64,000 nucleotides of DNA from BS750m-G57 sp964607575 (GCA_964607575.1 CAZSLS010000008.1:10938-74937), one strand, 5' to 3'. Shown: positions 33,814 to 43,423, counted from the stretch's first letter. Notes: generated by a model from the letters alone, not told the origin. Numbers and translations: made by a program.

Positions 33814-36450
33814 ATGATCAAATCGCGATTACGAACGCTTCGGACGGTAATGATAGTTTTTTCGATTGGCCTGGTTTCGGCCCGAGCGTTTGGGGCTGAT
33901 GACTACGTGTGGTGGGAAGGTGAGAAGCCCGCCAAGACCAATTTTCCGACTCGGAGCTGGTTCTCGGCCTCGACGTTCCCAAAGACGCGGGGGCAGCTTT
34001 CCGGTGGGGCGTGGTTGTCGAGCAGTTCCAAACGCAGCGGGGCGGAGGTCTTCGCGACGTACAGCATTACCGTACCGGCCGCCGGCTCCTACACGCTGCA
34101 TACGCGGAAGTTCTACAAGCACGGACCGTTTCGCTGGCGGTTCGATACGCAGAAATGGGCGACGTGCGGGCGCGATATTGCCCTGATAGATTCCGTATCA
34201 CTGAAGAAGCATACCTGCGCCAACTGGGTTCATCTGGGAAAAGTCAAGCTGTCCAAGGGCACCCACACGTTCGAACTCCGCCTGCTTGCCGCCGATGGTC
34301 AGAGCGCGACGGCCGCCTTCGATTGCTTCGTCCTGACCGCCGGTCCGTTTGCGCCGAATGGCAAACGCAAACCCGGTGCCAAGAGCGGGCAGGCCGACGA
34401 AGGTTTCTTCGCGTGGGAACCGTCGCTCGACGGTTTCAGCGACGATGCGTTGCTCGACCTTCGCGGGCTTAACGAGAAAGTCGCCGGGCAGAGCGGTTTT
34501 GTCAGGCGAAGGGGCAAGGACCTGACGCTGGGCGGAGGAAAGCCCGTGCGATTCTGGGCGGTGAACGTGTCGTCCAACAACGCGGCCCAACCGCACGAAT
34601 CGGTAGATTACCTCGCGCGGAAACTCGCGAAACTCGGTGTGAATATGGTTCGCTTCCACAGCCCCATGTTCGACCGTGGGGGCGACGTGAGCAAAGTCGA
34701 TCCCAAGAAGCTCGACAACCTGCACTACCTGGTGGCCGCGATGAAGAAGCAGGGGATCTACACGAAGATCAGCTTCTATTTCCCGCTCTGGTTCGACATC
34801 AAGAAGGGCTACGGGATACCGGGCTACGATACTATCGCCAACAAGAAACCGTTCGCACTGCTCTACTTCGACAAGCGGATGCAGGGGATTCACCGCTCGT
34901 GGGCCCGCGGGCTGCTGACGACGAAGAACCCGTACACCGGCGTTCCGCTGGCGAGCGAACCGGCGGTCGCGATCGTCGAGATAATCAACGAAGACAATTA
35001 CTTCTTCTGGACGTTCGGAAAGAAGAACATCCCGCCGGTCCATTGGCGGCGGTTGGAGGTCCTCTACAACAAGTGGCGGGTCGCGAAAGGTATCGCGGGC
35101 AAGGGCGTTCTGACTGAGGCGTGGGGAATGACCGGCGGGGGGCTCAAACAGCAAAACGCCCGGCGGCGGAAAGAGACCGCCCAGCAGGTCCGTTTTCTTA
35201 CGATGCACCAGCGGAAGTTCTACCAGGATACCGTGGCGTACTTGAAAAAGGACTTGGGCTATCGCGGGCTGGTCTCGTGCAGTAACTGGAAGACCGCCGA
35301 CGCGAACATCCTCGATGCGCTGGAGCGATATACCTATACAGCCGGCGACGTGATAGATCGCCACGGGTATTTCGGACCGCAACACAAGGGCGACGGCGCC
35401 AGCTATAGCGTGCGGGTGGGGCATACGTACAGGGACCGAGCGGCCGTACTCGAACCGCAGTCGCTGCCGATCCAGGTGAACCAGGTGGCGGGCTATCCGC
35501 ACATCATCTCCGAACTCGGCTGGCCGAACCCCAATCGCTTCCGGGCCGACTGCACGTTTCTGACCGCCGCATACGGTGCGATGCAGGGCGTTGACGGTGT
35601 GTTCATCTTCGCTGTTGGAAGCAATTATCTCACCGACCAGTCCATGAGCAAATTCGCCGCCAGTTGCCCCGTGATCGCCGGCACGTTCCCGGCTGCGGCG
35701 TTGGCTTACCGGCGCGGCGACGCAATCGAGCCCGCACCGGCGGTTCGGCGCGTCCTGCGGTTGGAGGACCTCTTTGCGCTGAAAGGTTCCGCCGCTTCGG
35801 CCCAGGCATTCGACAAGCTCCGCCTGAAGGACGTGCCCGCCGCCACGGGCAAACGCGGTAGCAGCGGTCTGGATCCTTTGAGTTTCTACGTTGGTCCGGT
35901 CGAGCGGGTTATCGGCGCCGGCGGCGTGCGCCGCGGCGGTGTCGATCTGTCGAAGTATATCAACCACGCGAAAAAGAAGGTCACCAGTATCGGGCGCCAG
36001 CTCGCCTGGGATTACGGACGAGGCCTGGTCACGATCAACACGCCTCGCTGCCAGGGCGCTGCGGGCTTTCTGAGCAAGGGCGGACCGATTGTCCTATCTA
36101 ACGTCACCATTGCATCCGAAAATGAGTACGGCGCGATAATCGTGATTTCGCTGGACGGTAAGACGCTGGCGTCATCGCGGAATATCCTGATCCAGGCGAT
36201 GACCGAAGAGCGGCCTTACGGTTTCCGCGCCGCCGGAGGGCGGATAACGAATCTGGGTTCGGCTCCGTTTGGTGTCAGGAATATCAACGCGGTGGTAACG
36301 TTCAAGGGCACGCGGGCGGCGCGGGTGCGGGCAACCGCCCTGGACGAAAACGGATACCCGCGCAAACAGGAACTCCCTGTGGAAGTCAAAGGTAATGTGG
36401 CGACGGTAAAACTCTCCGCCCGGGGCGTGTATCACGTGATTACGAGATGA
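33814..36450 (+). CDS. Exported glycoside-hydrolase-like protein (clan A barrel) with N-terminal carbohydrate-binding-like domain
   Basis: 878 residues with a signal peptide (1-27). Residues about 30-180 form a beta-sandwich with ATYSITVPAAGSYTLHTRKFY, like a CBM6/35-type module. The central TIM barrel (about 220-650) has GVNMVRFHSPM, VEIINEDN with E393 (acid/base position, NE motif after strand 4) and IISELGW with E567 (nucleophile position after strand 7), as in GH5/GH39/GH42-like retaining enzymes. The C-terminus is a beta domain. It is probably an extracytoplasmic polysaccharide hydrolase of unassigned family. It diverges from eboB and converges with the histidine kinase gene, overlapping it by 11 bases. 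Confidence 0.75.
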   Translation: MIKSRLRTLRTVMIVFSIGLVSARAFGADDYVWWEGEKPAKTNFPTRSWFSASTFPKTRGQLSGGAWLSSSSKRSGAEVFATYSITVPAAGSYTLHTRKFYKHGPFRWRFDTQKWATCGRDIALIDSVSLKKHTCANWVHLGKVKLSKGTHTFELRLLAADGQSATAAFDCFVLTAGPFAPNGKRKPGAKSGQADEGFFAWEPSLDGFSDDALLDLRGLNEKVAGQSGFVRRRGKDLTLGGGKPVRFWAVNVSSNNAAQPHESVDYLARKLAKLGVNMVRFHSPMFDRGGDVSKVDPKKLDNLHYLVAAMKKQGIYTKISFYFPLWFDIKKGYGIPGYDTIANKKPFALLYFDKRMQGIHRSWARGLLTTKNPYTGVPLASEPAVAIVEIINEDNYFFWTFGKKNIPPVHWRRLEVLYNKWRVAKGIAGKGVLTEAWGMTGGGLKQQNARRRKETAQQVRFLTMHQRKFYQDTVAYLKKDLGYRGLVSCSNWKTADANILDALERYTYTAGDVIDRHGYFGPQHKGDGASYSVRVGHTYRDRAAVLEPQSLPIQVNQVAGYPHIISELGWPNPNRFRADCTFLTAAYGAMQGVDGVFIFAVGSNYLTDQSMSKFAASCPVIAGTFPAAALAYRRGDAIEPAPAVRRVLRLEDLFALKGSAASAQAFDKLRLKDVPAATGKRGSSGLDPLSFYVGPVERVIGAGGVRRGGVDLSKYINHAKKKVTSIGRQLAWDYGRGLVTINTPRCQGAAGFLSKGGPIVLSNVTIASENEYGAIIVISLDGKTLASSRNILIQAMTEERPYGFRAAGGRITNLGSAPFGVRNINAVVTFKGTRAARVRATALDENGYPRKQELPVEVKGNVATVKLSARGVYHVITR

Positions 36451-38302
36451 CGGCGTTCGTTACGCCAAACGGTATGGTGAAGTGGAAACTGCTACCGTGT
36501 CCGGGTTGGCTTTCGGCCCATATCCTTCCCCCCATCAGTTCGGTCAGTTGGGTCGAGATCGCCAGTCCGAGGCCCGTACCGCCGTATCTTCTGGTCGTCG
36601 AGGTGTCGGCCTGCTCGAAGGCGCCAAAAATCCTGTCGAGCTTTTCGCGTGGAATTCCGATGCCCGTATCGCGGACCTCGAAGTGCAGAGTTACCTCGGT
36701 GTCGGTGCGGGATTGGGTTTCCACGTTCACGTAGACATGTCCCTCTTTCGTAAACTTGAGGGCGTTGTTGATCAGGTTGATCAGGATCTGGCGGAGTCTG
36801 CCCGGATCGCCATGCAGCGAATCACAGACATTCGGTCTGATATCCAACCGCAACTCTAGTCCTTTCTCTTCGGCATGCATCGCCATGGAACGGATGATCC
36901 CGGTGACGCTTTGGTGGAGCCCAAAGTCAACGGGATCGAGTTCGAGCATACCGGCTTCGACCTTCGAGAAGTCCAGTATGTCGTTGATGATCGCCATGAG
37001 CGAATCGGCGGACTTACTGGCCATGGACAGATAATCACGCTGCTGGCGGGTCAACTTCGTCTCGAGCGTCAGTTCGAGCATCCCCAGCACGCCGTTCATC
37101 GGTGTTCGGATCTCGTGAGACATGTTGGCCATGAACTCGCTCTTGGCGACGTTGGCGGCCTCGGCGGCGTCCTTGGCGGTGTGAAGTTTGCTTTGGGCGA
37201 GCTGTCGCTCCCTGATCTCATCGCGAAGTTTCTCGTTCGTGTCCTTCATCGCATCTGAGGACTCTTCCAAAGCCGCGAGCATGCGGTTGAACTCCGAAGC
37301 CAGCAGCCCGATCTCGTCGGTTCTCCGCAGGGCGACGCGTTGGGACAGGTCGCGAGACTTACCGATATCCGCGACGCTTCGCACCAGTCTCATGATCGGA
37401 CCGACAAAAGCCACACGCAACGCCAGCAGCATCACGATCAGCACACCCAGAGCGATGGCCAGGGCAATGATCCGCGCGCTGCCGATTACTTTATCGCCGG
37501 TGGCGGTAACGTTACGCGGGACATCCGCCCGGAGGAGCAGCAGCGGGCGGCTCCGGATGTCTGCCAGTACTGAGTAACACCGCAGGCGCCGATCGGAAGA
37601 TTCCCGGATTACTCCCGGGTCGCCGGGTTCGATCGCGGTGGACAGATTCCGCTCATCAGGCTCGATCGATCCGCTGCCGATGAGTTTCAGATGCATGTCG
37701 ACCAGGGCTTGGTTTCGCAGCTTCCCGATGCGATCCTCGTCCAGAAAACGCCCCATGAGAATCGTTCCCATCGGCGGACCGGTCAACCGGCTGGTCAGGA
37801 TGGGGCGAGAGGCGATCAACATGGGACCGCAACCGGTCAGGATGATCCCGCTAGTCGCACCGTCCATGGACCCCCGGGCCAGCAGGTAGTGGTCTACGGG
37901 CATCGTCGCGGGGAATTCAGGCAGCGCTACGGTCTCCTCTTCTTCCAGATCGTAAACATTGCCCGCCAGCAGTTGTCCGGAAGTATCGTAGATCAGCAGG
38001 AGATTCAAATCTGCCGTGAGATATGTTGCCTCATTTATATTTGCCTTGATATAGGCGGCGTTTCGGTCCTGGGCGAATTTGTACGAGTCATCCCAGGACG
38101 CCCAGTCACGGCAGAGCAGGTCCAGGGCGTCGACTTCCCTCTGGATAGCCGCCCGGCAGCGATGGAGGTCTCTCAGGGCATCCTGCTGTTCCAGCGATTC
38201 AAAACCAGGGCGGATTATGAGATGATCCAGGACGATTCCCGCACCGGCGTAACTCAGGACACCGGCCAACACCGTTATCGCAATCTTCGTCCTCAAACCC
38301 AT
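36440..38302 (-). CDS. CHASE4-HAMP sensor histidine kinase
   Basis: 620 residues. TM1 (about 5-27), a periplasmic CHASE4 sensing domain (about 45-250, with RDWASWDDSYKF), TM2 (about 285-310), HAMP (about 312-365), a short coiled coil, a HisKA dimerisation domain with the phosphorylatable H396 (MSHEIRTPMNGVLG) and a HATPase domain (LINLINNALKFT N-box, DTGIGIP G1, GGTGLGLAIS G2). There is no receiver domain and no response regulator next door, so it must signal to a regulator elsewhere. The ATG at 38302 is chosen as it begins the membrane-entry sequence MGLRTKIAI; upstream in-frame codons are poor. The ligand is unknown. Confidence 0.9.
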   Translation of the reverse strand: MGLRTKIAITVLAGVLSYAGAGIVLDHLIIRPGFESLEQQDALRDLHRCRAAIQREVDALDLLCRDWASWDDSYKFAQDRNAAYIKANINEATYLTADLNLLLIYDTSGQLLAGNVYDLEEEETVALPEFPATMPVDHYLLARGSMDGATSGIILTGCGPMLIASRPILTSRLTGPPMGTILMGRFLDEDRIGKLRNQALVDMHLKLIGSGSIEPDERNLSTAIEPGDPGVIRESSDRRLRCYSVLADIRSRPLLLLRADVPRNVTATGDKVIGSARIIALAIALGVLIVMLLALRVAFVGPIMRLVRSVADIGKSRDLSQRVALRRTDEIGLLASEFNRMLAALEESSDAMKDTNEKLRDEIRERQLAQSKLHTAKDAAEAANVAKSEFMANMSHEIRTPMNGVLGMLELTLETKLTRQQRDYLSMASKSADSLMAIINDILDFSKVEAGMLELDPVDFGLHQSVTGIIRSMAMHAEEKGLELRLDIRPNVCDSLHGDPGRLRQILINLINNALKFTKEGHVYVNVETQSRTDTEVTLHFEVRDTGIGIPREKLDRIFGAFEQADTSTTRRYGGTGLGLAISTQLTELMGGRIWAESQPGHGSSFHFTIPFGVTNAVIS

Positions 38303-38507
38303 TTCAATCCACGCCTCAGTGCCCAAAGTTCTCAAAGAGCCGGTCAAAACATCCCAGACTCAACTCCTTAATAATCGGAATATCCTGCAACTATCTTTAG
38401 TGTACTGGTATTTCTCTTCACAATTATTCCGAGCTACGACAGCACGCAAGGCGAGTCTGAAAAGTGACTTACCGTCGGATTTGAACGGTGGGGCTCAGTT
38501 GGTATAG

Positions 38508-38548
38508 AAAAAGCCGGTATTCCGAACTGTTTCTGTTCGGTTACCGGC
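38508..38548 (-). terminator. Rho-independent terminator after tRNA-Glu
   Basis: On the minus strand, a 13-bp stem with one small bulge (GCCGGTA/TACCGGC plus CCGAAC/GTTCGG) around a 7-base loop is followed by TTTTT at 38512-38508. It lies 15 bases after the tRNA 3' end. Confidence 0.8.
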
Positions 38549-38563
38549 CTCTTCTTATTGAAA

Positions 38564-38636
38564 TACCCCTACGGGGAGTCGAACCCCGGTCTCCAGGATG
38601 AGAACCTGATATCCTAGGCCGCTAGACGATAGGGGC
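38564..38636 (-). tRNA. tRNA-Glu (anticodon CTC)
   Basis: 73 bases. Acceptor stem GCCCCTA/TAGGGGT, D-arm with TAGCGGCCTAGGA, anticodon loop TTCTCAT (CTC, reads GAG), T-loop GGTTCGACTCC, discriminator A. CCA is not encoded. The 1-72 pair is G-U as read. Confidence 0.9.
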
Positions 38637-38841
38637 ATTTGTATGCTATATCGTTGCGACTCAGCGACTTACTGCTCATCGGCCTGGATCCCGCAAAAGT
38701 GCGAGACACCCTGGATGAACATTATAATATCATCCCGAGGTGGGTGCGTCAAGGGCATTTCGCGTCTGGAAACGCGATGCATCCGGGGAGGGGTAATAGG
38801 TTCGTGGGAGCGTTTTTTAACGCAAAAACTCGATAATATGC
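38637..38841. other. Spacer upstream of the second PEP-CTERM gene, no gene
   Basis: About 200 bases with only short, atypical frames. Its right edge meets the candidate promoter at 38842. No tRNA or repeat is seen. Confidence 0.4.
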
Positions 38842-38870
38842 TTGACTGAGAAGGTATTTGCCGATAACAT
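38842..38870 (+). promoter_or_regulatory. Candidate promoter of the PEP-CTERM gene at 39019
   Basis: TTGACT at 38842-38847 and TAACAT at 38865-38870, 17 bases apart. This would leave a leader of about 140 bases before the GTG start. A leader-borne element could sit there, but none was recognised. Confidence 0.4.
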
Positions 38871-39018
38871 AATGTAAAGGAAAAGGATGGGCGGAGTAGT
38901 TCGTGTTCAAGTACTCTGCTCTGTATGCTCGAAGGTAGCTCAGACAACATGCGGTGCTCACGGAGGAAGTCATTTCCCTTGGAAGAGCGTCGCCAGGAAG
39001 GAACGGAAGGTGATACCT

Positions 39019-39711
39019 GTGAAATGCTCAGGGAAATTGCTCGCGATGGTAATGGGGATATTTCTGTCGGGCTCCGTGGGATTTGGTGCAACACTGAGTG
39101 TAGACGGCACGGTCACCGCGGGAGACTACGATATCGCAGTCACTGACGTGGACATCGGTGGCGAACAATTTGCGCTAAGCGCTTCGGACATCGACACTCT
39201 GCATTGGGGCCTCGTTCCGGATGTGACGTATCATCCTGTCACTAATCCGCTCGCCGCCTGGTACACTATCGGAATGACTGTCAAGGGTCCTGTCGGGAGC
39301 CCGCAGATCAATACCACCGGTGATGGGACGGGCTCATTTGCTCCTACCAAGGTGCATCTCAGCCTCAGCCAGGGCGGAACCGAAAGGAACTCGCTCGACG
39401 CGTTTATGTTCTTTGGGGGTTTCCTCGTCCCGCCTCTCATGTGGGACACCAGCGCCGCGACCCCGGCGGCGATCACCCTGGATGCCACTAACCTCAAGTA
39501 CGCGGTAGGCACCGGGCTGGAAATTGCCATCAGGGCCGACAAGTTCAACCTCGACCCCGCCCAACCGTTCAGCTTCGATCTTCACTTCGAGGGTGGTGGC
39601 GAAAACGAGGACGACCGCATACAGGACCGCATACCCGAACCGGCGACGATGTCGATGCTGCTTGTCGGCGGACTGATTCCGCTTGTCCGCCGCCGCCGGC
39701 GTAAGAAGTAG
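39019..39711 (+). CDS. PEP-CTERM sorting-domain protein
   Basis: 230 residues from GTG 39019, with GGAAGG 8 bases upstream; the frame continues upstream without signal-like sequence. A hydrophobic signal (KLLAMVMGIFLSGSVGFG) is followed by a soluble beta-rich domain with VDGTVTAGDYDIAVTD and AIRADKFNLDPAQPF. The C-terminus is the sorting tag IPEPATMSMLL, a hydrophobic stretch and RRRRRKK. Such proteins are processed by an exosortase, which is not encoded here. Secreted Asp-rich proteins of this kind are likely surface or matrix components. A terminator follows at 39742-39768. Confidence 0.85.
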   Translation: MKCSGKLLAMVMGIFLSGSVGFGATLSVDGTVTAGDYDIAVTDVDIGGEQFALSASDIDTLHWGLVPDVTYHPVTNPLAAWYTIGMTVKGPVGSPQINTTGDGTGSFAPTKVHLSLSQGGTERNSLDAFMFFGGFLVPPLMWDTSAATPAAITLDATNLKYAVGTGLEIAIRADKFNLDPAQPFSFDLHFEGGGENEDDRIQDRIPEPATMSMLLVGGLIPLVRRRRRKK

Positions 39712-39741
39712 TCTTCGGAAGTACTATACCGAACTGACAAG

Positions 39742-39768
39742 ACCCGGCGAGTTATCGCCGGGTTTTTT
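39742..39768 (+). terminator. Rho-independent terminator after the PEP-CTERM gene
   Basis: A perfect 9-bp stem (ACCCGGCGA/TCGCCGGGT) with GTTA loop, followed by TTTTT. Its end touches the stop codon of the convergent LOG-family gene. Confidence 0.85.
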
Positions 39769-40448
39769 CATGGCTGGATATTCGGCGTGTGGGTGACCGG
39801 CGTGTTGGCCTGGCAGATCACGTCAACCGCCTCGTGCAGCGAGTCGGTTATGACGAACTGGTCCATGTCTTCGGGAGATATCTTCTGGTAGCTCTTGTGG
39901 AGCATTATCTTGTCGATCCATTCTTCCAGACCGCTCCAGAAACTCCTCCCGATCAGGACAACGGGGAAGCGGTGGGCCTTGCCCGTCTGGATAAGCGTCA
40001 TGGAATTGAAGAACTCGTGCAGCGTTCCGAACCCGCCGGGGAAGCAGACGAAGGCACAGGAGTACTTCACGAACATTACCAGCCTGACGAAGAAATAGCG
40101 GAAGTCGAGGGTTATGTCCTGGTAGCGATTGGGGAACTGTTCGATGGGCAGTGTGATGTTCAGGCCCACCGAGGTCCCTCCCGCTTCGATCGCGCCCTGG
40201 TTTGCCGCCGCCATGATCCCCGGACCGCCGCCGGTGATGACGGTGTATTTCTTCTTGGCGAGCATACCCGCGAGTTTGCGGGCCTTGCGGTAGTAGGGAT
40301 CGTCTTCGGGCGTGCGCGCCGAACCGAAAATGCTCACCCCCGATTCGACGCGGCTCATCGTGTCGAATCCGTCGACAAATTCACTCAAAATGCGAAAAAC
40401 CCGCCAGGGATCTTCGCCTATAAATTGAGGTTCCAGTATTGTGGCCAT
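39768..40448 (-). CDS. LOG family protein (TIGR00730 Rossmann fold)
   Basis: 226 residues. Motifs FGSARTP (41-47), GGGPGIMAAAN (73-83) and PGGFGTLHE (137-145) identify the LOG/lysine-decarboxylase-like family. Members with PGGxGTxxE are phosphoribohydrolases that release cytokinin-type bases or act on other nucleoside monophosphates. It is a cytoplasmic protein of normal length. CGGAG lies before the ATG. The gene stands alone between the PEP-CTERM gene (convergent) and the LPS-core operon (divergent). The bacterial substrate is not known. Confidence 0.85.
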   Translation of the reverse strand: MATILEPQFIGEDPWRVFRILSEFVDGFDTMSRVESGVSIFGSARTPEDDPYYRKARKLAGMLAKKKYTVITGGGPGIMAAANQGAIEAGGTSVGLNITLPIEQFPNRYQDITLDFRYFFVRLVMFVKYSCAFVCFPGGFGTLHEFFNSMTLIQTGKAHRFPVVLIGRSFWSGLEEWIDKIMLHKSYQKISPEDMDQFVITDSLHEAVDVICQANTPVTHTPNIQP

Positions 40449-40622
40449 GGTTGCTCCGTAGTCGCGTTGTGGCGTGTTAACTGACAGTTACAGATACTTA
40501 TCGGCAATTCGCTGTCCCGGAGTTGACACCCAACGGGCCGGTGGGTTGAGTTTTTCAAAATCGTCGGCGGAATTGACAAACTGCCTGAATTATTGCCTAA
40601 TGCCGGTTTCAGGAGATTTAAT

Positions 40623-41513
40623 ATGCGATCTAAGCTATTTGGACTGTCGTTGCTGTTGGTCTTGGCGGGCGGTTGCGGGGGTGAGTATATACTGACCGTC
40701 CCCGACCAACTCTCAGCCGTCGGCGACGACGTTACGGTTGTCGCACGCCTCCAGCGAAACGACTTCTTCGTCGTGAACCTGGCGGCGGTCAGAGCCTACC
40801 TGCGCTACCAGATAGGCGAGGGGGTCGAGAGATCCGCGTCGACTGACAAGCTGGGATATTCCGCCGTTCGTCTCGTGATGCCCGAAAAGCCCGGTCGATA
40901 CGATCTGGCGATTCGATACCAGGACGATGACGGTGATGAGACCGCCAAGACCGTGGGGGCTTACGCCTGGGACCCCGCCAAGCCCGTGATAGCGGTGGAC
41001 ATGGACCCGCTTCCGCGCCGCCGGGCCAAACTGACCCAGGGGCGCAAGGGCTGGTGGACCGGGCTGGCGAAATACACCGTCGATCTCATTCCACGCGCCA
41101 CGCCGGGCGATGCGCCGTCGGCGAGGGCGGCGTTGGCGAAGCTGGCGGGAAAGGCCAATATTCTGTACCTCACGCGCCGCGAGGTGGTCAACCATCTGCA
41201 ATGTCGCAGCGAACTGTCCGCGCACGGATATCCCGACGGACCGGTGCTCACGTGGCGCAGGCAGCGGTGGCACCTCGTGCCCGGGCGATTCAAGATACCT
41301 AAAGTGGTCGTCGAGGCTCGCCTGGTCAGCCAACTCGGTGAATTGCGAAAGACCTTCAGTAACATGTGGGTCGGGATTTCCGAGTCGTCTCTGGCGGGCA
41401 AGGCGTTCGTCGAGGCGGGGATGACGGCTGTTGTTGTCGGCGATGCGCGTCTCGACGGTGATAAGGTGATGCGCGTCGGGACGTGGAAAGAACTTGCCGA
41501 GAAGGGACTCTAG
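40623..41513 (+). CDS. Lipoprotein with HAD-like C-terminal domain, first gene of LPS-core operon
   Basis: 296 residues. A lipoprotein signal with C18 (LAGGC), an Ig-like beta-sandwich (about 22-125, with PEKPGRYDLAIRYQD) and a HAD-like Rossmann domain (about 130-296). VIAVDMDPL resembles a degenerate HAD motif I and ILYLTRREVVNHLQ a motif II, as in bacterial relatives of lipin/Nir2 LNS2 domains; motif I Asp positions are incomplete, so phosphatase activity is doubtful. AGGAG precedes the ATG at 40623. Only 6 bases separate it from the heptosyltransferase gene, and four more genes follow without gaps, so it is linked to LPS/lipid metabolism by context. Confidence 0.7.
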   Translation: MRSKLFGLSLLLVLAGGCGGEYILTVPDQLSAVGDDVTVVARLQRNDFFVVNLAAVRAYLRYQIGEGVERSASTDKLGYSAVRLVMPEKPGRYDLAIRYQDDDGDETAKTVGAYAWDPAKPVIAVDMDPLPRRRAKLTQGRKGWWTGLAKYTVDLIPRATPGDAPSARAALAKLAGKANILYLTRREVVNHLQCRSELSAHGYPDGPVLTWRRQRWHLVPGRFKIPKVVVEARLVSQLGELRKTFSNMWVGISESSLAGKAFVEAGMTAVVVGDARLDGDKVMRVGTWKELAEKGL

Positions 41514-41519
41514 GCGGCG

Positions 41520-42617
41520 ATGTCCGATTCTTGCCCCCGCAGCATTGTTGTGTTTCTGCCCAACTGGGTTGGCGATGTGGTAATGGCCACCCCCACCCTT
41601 CGTGCGCTGCGCAACTGCTTCGCCGATTCTCATATTACCTACTTCGGGCGGTCCGTCGCGTTGGATACTCTCGGCGGTACCGATTGGGCGGACGACGTTA
41701 TCGAGGCTGCCGTGAAAATCCGATCGCGAACACTGGGCCAACTGCAGCTCGTCGGAGCCCTGCGCGCCGGGAGGTTTGACCTGGCGGTGCTGCTGACAAA
41801 CAGTTTTCGCACCGCCTTCCTTGCGAAACTCGCCGGGATAGGACGAATCGCGGGATACGATCGCGATGCGCGCCGATTTCTTCTGACCGACAGAATCTCA
41901 CCGCCAAGGGACGATTCGGGCAAACTCGTACCCATTTCCGCCGTCGACTACTACGCCGAACTTGCCGGATTGATCGGCGTTGAAGTGTCCGATCGCGAAA
42001 TGTATTTGCCCCTGACCGATACCCACGAACAGATAGCAGAGGAGCTCTTCGAACAAGCCGGAATCGATCAGGACCGACCGGTTGTAATGTTGAACCCCGG
42101 CGCCTCGGGCGGGACCAGTAAGATATGGGGACCCGATCAATTCGCCCGGACCGCGGACATGCTCATCGAATCCCGCGGCGCGCAGATCGTAATCAACGCC
42201 GCACCCCCCGAGAAGCCTGTCGCCGCGGATGTGGCCCGGCGAATGGAGGGGACGCCGGCCATCAATTTCGCCGACCGCGACAATACCCTCGGGCTGCTCA
42301 AGAGCATGTTGAAGCGCACCGACGTGCTGGTGACTAACGATACCGGCGCCAGGCACATCGCCGTTGCGGTGGGCTCGGCGGTGGTCACCGTCTTTGGCAG
42401 CACCGATCCGCTCTGGGCGAGAATCAACTGCCCGCGGGAGCGGATCGTCAGTGTCGAGGTAGACTGCGGACCGTGCGGACGGAAGCTATGCAACCAGATC
42501 CCCGGACCGATATACCACCACTGCATGGGCAAAGTAACCCCCGAAATGGTCGTCGAAGCCACCGGGCAACTCCTGGACGAATTGCTCGCCAAATCGGAAG
42601 GGGGGCCAGGGCGATGA
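41520..42617 (+). CDS. waaF: ADP-heptose:LPS heptosyltransferase II-like glycosyltransferase (GT9)
   Basis: 365 residues, GT-B fold. FLPNWVGDVVMATPTLRAL (about 11-29) is the N-terminal WaaF/WaaC signature, and NPGASGGTSKIW and TNDTGARHIAVAVGSAVVTVFGSTDP are the ADP-heptose-binding half. It would transfer heptose to the lipid A-Kdo inner core at the cytoplasmic membrane. The normal length is about 350. It overlaps the downstream kinase gene by 4 bases (ATGA). The gmhB-like gene at 6.0 kb fits an ADP-heptose pathway. Confidence 0.85.
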   Translation: MSDSCPRSIVVFLPNWVGDVVMATPTLRALRNCFADSHITYFGRSVALDTLGGTDWADDVIEAAVKIRSRTLGQLQLVGALRAGRFDLAVLLTNSFRTAFLAKLAGIGRIAGYDRDARRFLLTDRISPPRDDSGKLVPISAVDYYAELAGLIGVEVSDREMYLPLTDTHEQIAEELFEQAGIDQDRPVVMLNPGASGGTSKIWGPDQFARTADMLIESRGAQIVINAAPPEKPVAADVARRMEGTPAINFADRDNTLGLLKSMLKRTDVLVTNDTGARHIAVAVGSAVVTVFGSTDPLWARINCPRERIVSVEVDCGPCGRKLCNQIPGPIYHHCMGKVTPEMVVEATGQLLDELLAKSEGGPGR

Positions 42618-43423
42618 GCGGCGGGATTTGCGAAAACAGCGAGTTGACCGAACTGCTGATCGGCGCACGCCTCGACACCGTCGACGGCGCCTTTGCCTAC
42701 GGAGGCGGGGAGGATCTGGTAAAACCGGGCCTCGGGACGCGGCGGAGAACGCGAATCGAATTGGACGACCGCGTGCTTTACCTCAAGCGATACGGTCCCG
42801 AGCGGTTTGGCGATCGTTGGCGGCGCTTCATGACTTACGGGCGGAGCAGTCCGGCGAGTGTGGAGTTCGAGAACATCCGCGCCGCTCAGCGGTGCGGTGT
42901 CGCGACGATGGACGCGGTTGCCTTCGGGCACGAGATGGGTTTCGGGGGTCTTTTCGCCCGGCGAAGTTATCTCGTGGTCACCGCCGTTGAGGGAGATGCG
43001 ATCGAGCGATGCGGGAGTGAATTCCTCGCCGCTGGTTCTGACGGCGACGGGGCGCGGCGGTTGACTGATAAACTCGCCAGGCTGGTCGGAACACTTCACG
43101 GCGCGGGCTTCGTACACCGTGACCTGTACGCCTCGCACGTATTCCTGCACGATTCGCCCGACGGCGTGTCGCTATACCTGATAGACCTCGCCCGCATGTT
43201 CGCACCTCGATGGCGGGCCTTCCGATGGCGCGTCAAGGACCTGGCCCAACTCAAATATTCGATGCCCGCGGTCTGGGTTCAAGACCACTGGGACGAATTC
43301 CTCGGGGCTTACCTGGACATCTGCGGCGGTAACGCCGAGAGATACTCCCGTGCGGTCGACCGCAAAGCAGCTTCGATCCGTCGCCGGGCCGAACGCAAAG
43401 CAGAGGGGGCCCCCGAGCGATGA
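42614..43423 (+). CDS. Lipopolysaccharide kinase (Kdo/WaaP) family protein
   Basis: 269 residues with a eukaryotic-type kinase fold reduced to the lipid-sugar kinase form. The catalytic loop is FVHRDLYASHVFL (HRD at about 176-178) and the metal motif is DLA in YLIDLARMF in place of DFG. RVLYLKRYG carries the ATP-site Lys. Family members (KdkA, WaaP/RfaP) phosphorylate Kdo or heptose of the LPS core. The true start is the ATG at 42614 overlapping the waaF stop; the frame extends further upstream inside waaF and is ignored. The position between heptosyltransferase and glycosyltransferase supports the LPS role. Confidence 0.85.
   Translation: MSGGICENSELTELLIGARLDTVDGAFAYGGGEDLVKPGLGTRRRTRIELDDRVLYLKRYGPERFGDRWRRFMTYGRSSPASVEFENIRAAQRCGVATMDAVAFGHEMGFGGLFARRSYLVVTAVEGDAIERCGSEFLAAGSDGDGARRLTDKLARLVGTLHGAGFVHRDLYASHVFLHDSPDGVSLYLIDLARMFAPRWRAFRWRVKDLAQLKYSMPAVWVQDHWDEFLGAYLDICGGNAERYSRAVDRKAASIRRRAERKAEGAPER

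Noticed and set aside
38871..39018. A riboswitch (cyclic-di-GMP type) in the leader of the PEP-CTERM gene
   Set aside because: Some GC-paired segments exist, but the conserved core of the GEMM motif could not be placed.
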